A DNA stretch of 22,897 bases from a virus. Below are positions 20,723-22,897 of this stretch, piece by piece. The notes under the pieces are model-generated. The model saw only the letters and a list, made by a program, of their open reading frames with translations. It was not told the DNA's origin and did no database searches. The position numbers were made by a program, and so were the translations under genes. Position 1 is the stretch's first letter; the number at the start of each line of letters is the position of its first letter. The stretch lies in the IMG/VR virus record IMGVR_UViG_3300044625_000517, positions 1-22,897 of that record. The stretch is one strand, 5' to 3'.

Positions 20723-21789
20723 TCTTTTAGTTCCTCTCCCTGGTTGTGTTCGTATTCTTCTGCCTCATCTGAGGCTTCGCTTTTCGTGAGTGTTCTGGAT
20801 TCGGTAGATTCCACCTTGCCGTTGAGGTCGTAGATTTCCTTGTCGTAGATTGAGCCGTGCAGCACGCCGTTTCCAGCGAGGTCCAGCACCGTGCATTCTC
20901 TTTTGCCTGGAGCGTTCCGCGTTCCACGCCCGATCATCTGTTTCCAAAGGCATCGACTGAGTGTGTGGCGATTCAATACCACCATATCCACATTCGGCAC
21001 GTCCACGCCTTCTGTGAAGATGGTGTGATTGCACATGATTTTGAGCTTCCCTTTAGCGAAGCTGCGGAAGATTTTTGCCCGCTTTTTCGGATCGGTTGCG
21101 CTGTCGATGCTTGCGGCTTTGATGCCGGCATCCGTCAGAAGTTGCGTTAGTTCTTGCGCTTCGCGCACGGATCGGCAGAAGACGATTCCCTTCGTGAATG
21201 GCGTTTGGATGATCCTGCCCGCGGCGGCATCCGGCGACCATGCCGCCGTGTGTTCCGAGCGCGGGATATAGACACGAACAGGACAGAGCGTTCCGTCTTC
21301 TGTCAGGTCATAGGTATCCGGCCCATGAACGATCCGAGAGAAGCCACACGATCCAAGCCCTACGCCGTCCAGCCGATAGGGTGTTGCGGTCAGCGCGATG
21401 ATTTTCGCGACGGGGTAGTCAGTAAGGATTTTTCGATACTGAGCGGCGCAGACGTGGTGCCCTTCGTCGATGATGATCGTGTCATATTCTCCAGTGATTT
21501 CACCCTGCGCCATGAATACGTCGAGAGATTGCCCGTATTCGCGGGCTTGTTTTGCCAGTTCCTTCCGGTGCGTCACCCATGCTGTCTTGCCGCGCAGTTT
21601 CGGCAGTAGTCCGTGGATTGCGATCACGGTCTTCCCAGACCCGGTAGGGCATGCCACAACGACGCGGGAATGCGTCTCAAGGGCTGTCAGTGTCTCACTA
21701 ACAATGGAAGTTTGATAGCCTCTCAATTTCACGCCATTTACACCGGGCTGGCGCGCAGCACCATGAAGGTGTTGAAATTGAATTTTCAT
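20632..21789 (-). CDS. Superfamily 2 DEAD/DEAH-like helicase (385 aa)
   Basis: ATP-dependent helicases of this kind unwind or remodel nucleic acid. Visible motifs: RGYQ (23-26, Q-like motif), PTGSGKT (48-54, Walker A), DEGHH (108-112, motif II), TATP (134-137, motif III), FCRS (204-207), TEGVDVP (259-265, motif V) and QMIGRGTR (284-291, motif VI). I chose the ATG at 21789 because GGAGG (21799-21803) stands 9 bases upstream; the frame extends further up only into the leader. The stretch between TATP and the second lobe (about 138-198) is short, and the 385-residue total is at the small end for this type. The last 55 residues are charged and overlap the start of the 179-aa gene. It has its own promoter and leader, and its GC content is lower than that of the flanking genes. 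It may act in phage replication or recombination; the substrate is unknown. Confidence 0.85.
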   Translation of the reverse strand: MKIQFQHLHGAARQPGVNGVKLRGYQTSIVSETLTALETHSRVVVACPTGSGKTVIAIHGLLPKLRGKTAWVTHRKELAKQAREYGQSLDVFMAQGEITGEYDTIIIDEGHHVCAAQYRKILTDYPVAKIIALTATPYRLDGVGLGSCGFSRIVHGPDTYDLTEDGTLCPVRVYIPRSEHTAAWSPDAAAGRIIQTPFTKGIVFCRSVREAQELTQLLTDAGIKAASIDSATDPKKRAKIFRSFAKGKLKIMCNHTIFTEGVDVPNVDMVVLNRHTLSRCLWKQMIGRGTRNAPGKRECTVLDLAGNGVLHGSIYDKEIYDLNGKVESTESRTLTKSEASDEAEEYEHNQGEELKEWKPQPKPIRLIESLQRLKSKSPLRRLKTA

Positions 21790-21798
21790 TTTGAAAAG

Positions 21799-21803
21799 CC
21801 TCC
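21799..21803 (-). promoter_or_regulatory. Ribosome binding site of the helicase gene
   Basis: GGAGG lies 9 bases upstream of the ATG at 21789 and fixes the helicase start. It is one of the few good Shine-Dalgarno sequences in this window. It begins only 4 bases after the left arm of the leader inverted repeat, so folding of the leader could affect its exposure. Confidence 0.85.
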
Positions 21804-21807
21804 GTCC

Positions 21808-21864
21808 GCGTTGACGCGCGGAACGGTTCGGCCAATGCCGCCGGGAGTGTAAGCGCGTCAACGC
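21808..21864. promoter_or_regulatory. 12-bp perfect inverted repeat in the helicase leader
   Basis: GCGTTGACGCGC at 21808-21819 is the exact reverse complement of 21853-21864. The 33-base loop holds a smaller CGGC/GCCG pairing. It lies between the promoter candidate and the ribosome binding site, so it could be a repressor operator (DNA) or a translation-controlling stem (RNA). There is no T-run, so it is not an intrinsic terminator. Confidence 0.7.
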
Positions 21865-21881
21865 TTCGTGAGAGTGCGGTG

Positions 21882-21910
21882 GAAATATCAAGCGGGCGCG
21901 GTTCGGTCAA
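21882..21910 (-). promoter_or_regulatory. Promoter candidate of the helicase unit
   Basis: On the minus strand TTGACC (21905-21910) is followed after 17 bases by TATTTC (21882-21887), a sigma-70-like pair with a partial -10. It lies just after the terminase stop codon at 21921, so the unit need not depend on readthrough. A transcript would have a leader of about 85 bases containing the inverted repeat. Confidence 0.5.
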
Positions 21911-21920
21911 GCGGAAAGTC

Positions 21921-22897
21921 TCACGAGAACATCGAAGACCTCTTTTTGTCGCCCGCGAACATCGAGCGCGGCGGGATCGGCTTGTACACGCCCGCGAAAT
22001 TCAAACAGTAGAGCCCGATGCCGATCGCGGCCACGAAATCATCATGCTTGCTCGGCGCGGCCTGCGCTTTCCCTCGGTCGTCAATGACGAACGTGCGGAA
22101 CTCTGCCACCGCCGGCCTGAACGCGCAGTCAAAAAGCCCCTCGCGGATTGCATCGGCGATTGCGCCCACCCACATGTCGCGCGTGGCTGAGTTCGTTTCC
22201 CATCCGGCGGTCGGGAGCATCTTGCCGGGGATGAACGAGTCCGGTTTCTGCCGCTGGTAGATGTTCCCGCCAAAATCACGCAGCTTCACGAGCACGCCGA
22301 GTCCGTTGCCAGTCTCCGGCACGATCATCACGCTGCCAAAGAAGTTCGCGAGCATCACCGCGCGCTCCGCGATGATCGAATCATCCCACCGACACCCGCT
22401 CGGCTCCACATGGATCGCCGCGACGACTGCGACCGGATGCAGCACGTTCTTCTCGCAAATGTAGGGCTGGCGAAGCACCACGCAGGCGTGCGCGTCGGGA
22501 TTTTTCGCGCCATTGCTCTGTGATCCCTGGCATGGATCGATCGCGACGATGTAGGCACACCCGCGGATCGGTTTTTCCTTCAGCCAAAGCCATGCGTCCT
22601 CCTTCTGCGGCACGAAAATCACGTTCGCCTCGCTCCCGGTGAGGATTCCGCGCTCGGCAAGGTCGTGCTCGCGCTCGGCCATGATTTCCAGCCTCGTCAC
22701 GCCGTCGTCGTCGAAGCGCGGGCGGCCTGACTGGAGGAAGCAGTCCCGATCGTTCTCCGGGTAATCCTGGTCGAAGATCGATTCATCCCCGTCGCACTCG
22801 CTCGCGATCGTGTAGCGCCTCCACGCGATTTGTTCCGCGGTCCACCCGTAAAGCTGGCGTCCGCGCTTCTCCCGGTAGGAGTAGGTCGTGTGAAAGT
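21921..22897 (-). CDS. terL: Terminase large subunit, C-terminal nuclease domain (partial, 324 residues seen)
   Basis: The large terminase packages phage DNA: its N-terminal half is an ATPase and its C-terminal half an RNase H-fold nuclease that cuts concatemers. Only the C-terminal part is in the window; the frame is open to the right edge, so the start and Walker motifs lie outside it. At the visible N-terminus a YPENDRDCFLQSGRPRFD stretch matches the join between ATPase and nuclease domains. Catalytic acids fit the nuclease: D120 of the visible fragment in YIVAIDPCQG, E194 in VPETGNG, and D285 or D286 in KHDDFVAA. The Gly-rich and Trp-bearing region between them (GWETNSATRDMWVGAIADAI) is the usual helix. 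The end, RSSMFS, is followed 11 bases later by a promoter candidate for the next unit. Confidence 0.88.
   Translation of the reverse strand, partial: FHTTYSYREKRGRQLYGWTAEQIAWRRYTIASECDGDESIFDQDYPENDRDCFLQSGRPRFDDDGVTRLEIMAEREHDLAERGILTGSEANVIFVPQKEDAWLWLKEKPIRGCAYIVAIDPCQGSQSNGAKNPDAHACVVLRQPYICEKNVLHPVAVVAAIHVEPSGCRWDDSIIAERAVMLANFFGSVMIVPETGNGLGVLVKLRDFGGNIYQRQKPDSFIPGKMLPTAGWETNSATRDMWVGAIADAIREGLFDCAFRPAVAEFRTFVIDDRGKAQAAPSKHDDFVAAIGIGLYCLNFAGVYKPIPPRSMFAGDKKRSSMFS

Noticed and set aside
21808-21864. Intrinsic terminator after the terminase gene
   Set aside because: The stem is good but the loop is 33 bases and no T-run follows on either strand.
21790-21891. N-terminal extension of the helicase to 21891
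   Set aside because: It covers the leader inverted repeat and ribosome binding site, and the added residues are Arg/His-rich with no helicase motif.

Overview
The window is a GC-rich stretch of a tailed double-stranded DNA phage genome, or of a prophage. Every gene I can support lies on the minus strand, so transcription runs from the right edge to the left edge. The host cannot be named. The base composition is high GC over most of the window, and most genes lack a Shine-Dalgarno sequence. The promoter candidates carry a TTGAC -35 box. This fits several GC-rich bacterial groups, and I see no diagnostic host gene. The giant protein, the 542-aa protein and the portal sit together, which resembles podovirus-type ejection-protein loci; that comparison is inference.

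In transcription order: (1) 22897-21921, the C-terminal nuclease half of a large terminase, cut by the window edge. (2) 21910-20099, a compact unit of distinctly lower GC: a promoter, a leader with a 12-bp inverted repeat, a GGAGG ribosome binding site, a 385-aa superfamily 2 helicase, an overlapping 179-aa unknown gene, and a strong rho-independent terminator. It looks like a moron inserted between packaging and virion genes. (3) Directly after the terminator, a second promoter-like element abuts the start of a 542-aa Ala/Pro/Gln-rich protein. Nine bases further on begins a 13.7-kb gene for a 4581-aa protein. (4) A 165-nt GC-rich, hairpin-rich spacer and a tRNA-Met(CAT) with an initiator-type C1-A72 mismatch. 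(5) A copy of the same promoter-like element, then the portal gene, a GTGA-overlapping 110-aa gene, two small beta-rich probable virion genes (203 and 87 aa) and the start of a tail-fibre-type gene running off the left edge.

The centrepiece is the 4581-aa gene. It is a phage polyvalent protein. In order it carries a Gly/Ala-rich hydrophobic segment, a region with two EExxH motifs, a small unknown module, a ParB-like domain, an ADP-ribosyltransferase-like domain with an H-Y-E triad, a large-polyvalent-protein-associated domain, a full superfamily 2 helicase and a long C-terminal region with one membrane-like helix. A short motif, L-x-AEAP (usually LFAEAP), occurs five times, each time between modules. 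I propose that the motif marks linkers or protease sites of a multi-effector protein, probably packaged and delivered with the genome. Delivery and cleavage are inference; the motif positions and domain order are read directly.

No major capsid, scaffold, lysis, integrase or replication polymerase gene is visible here.
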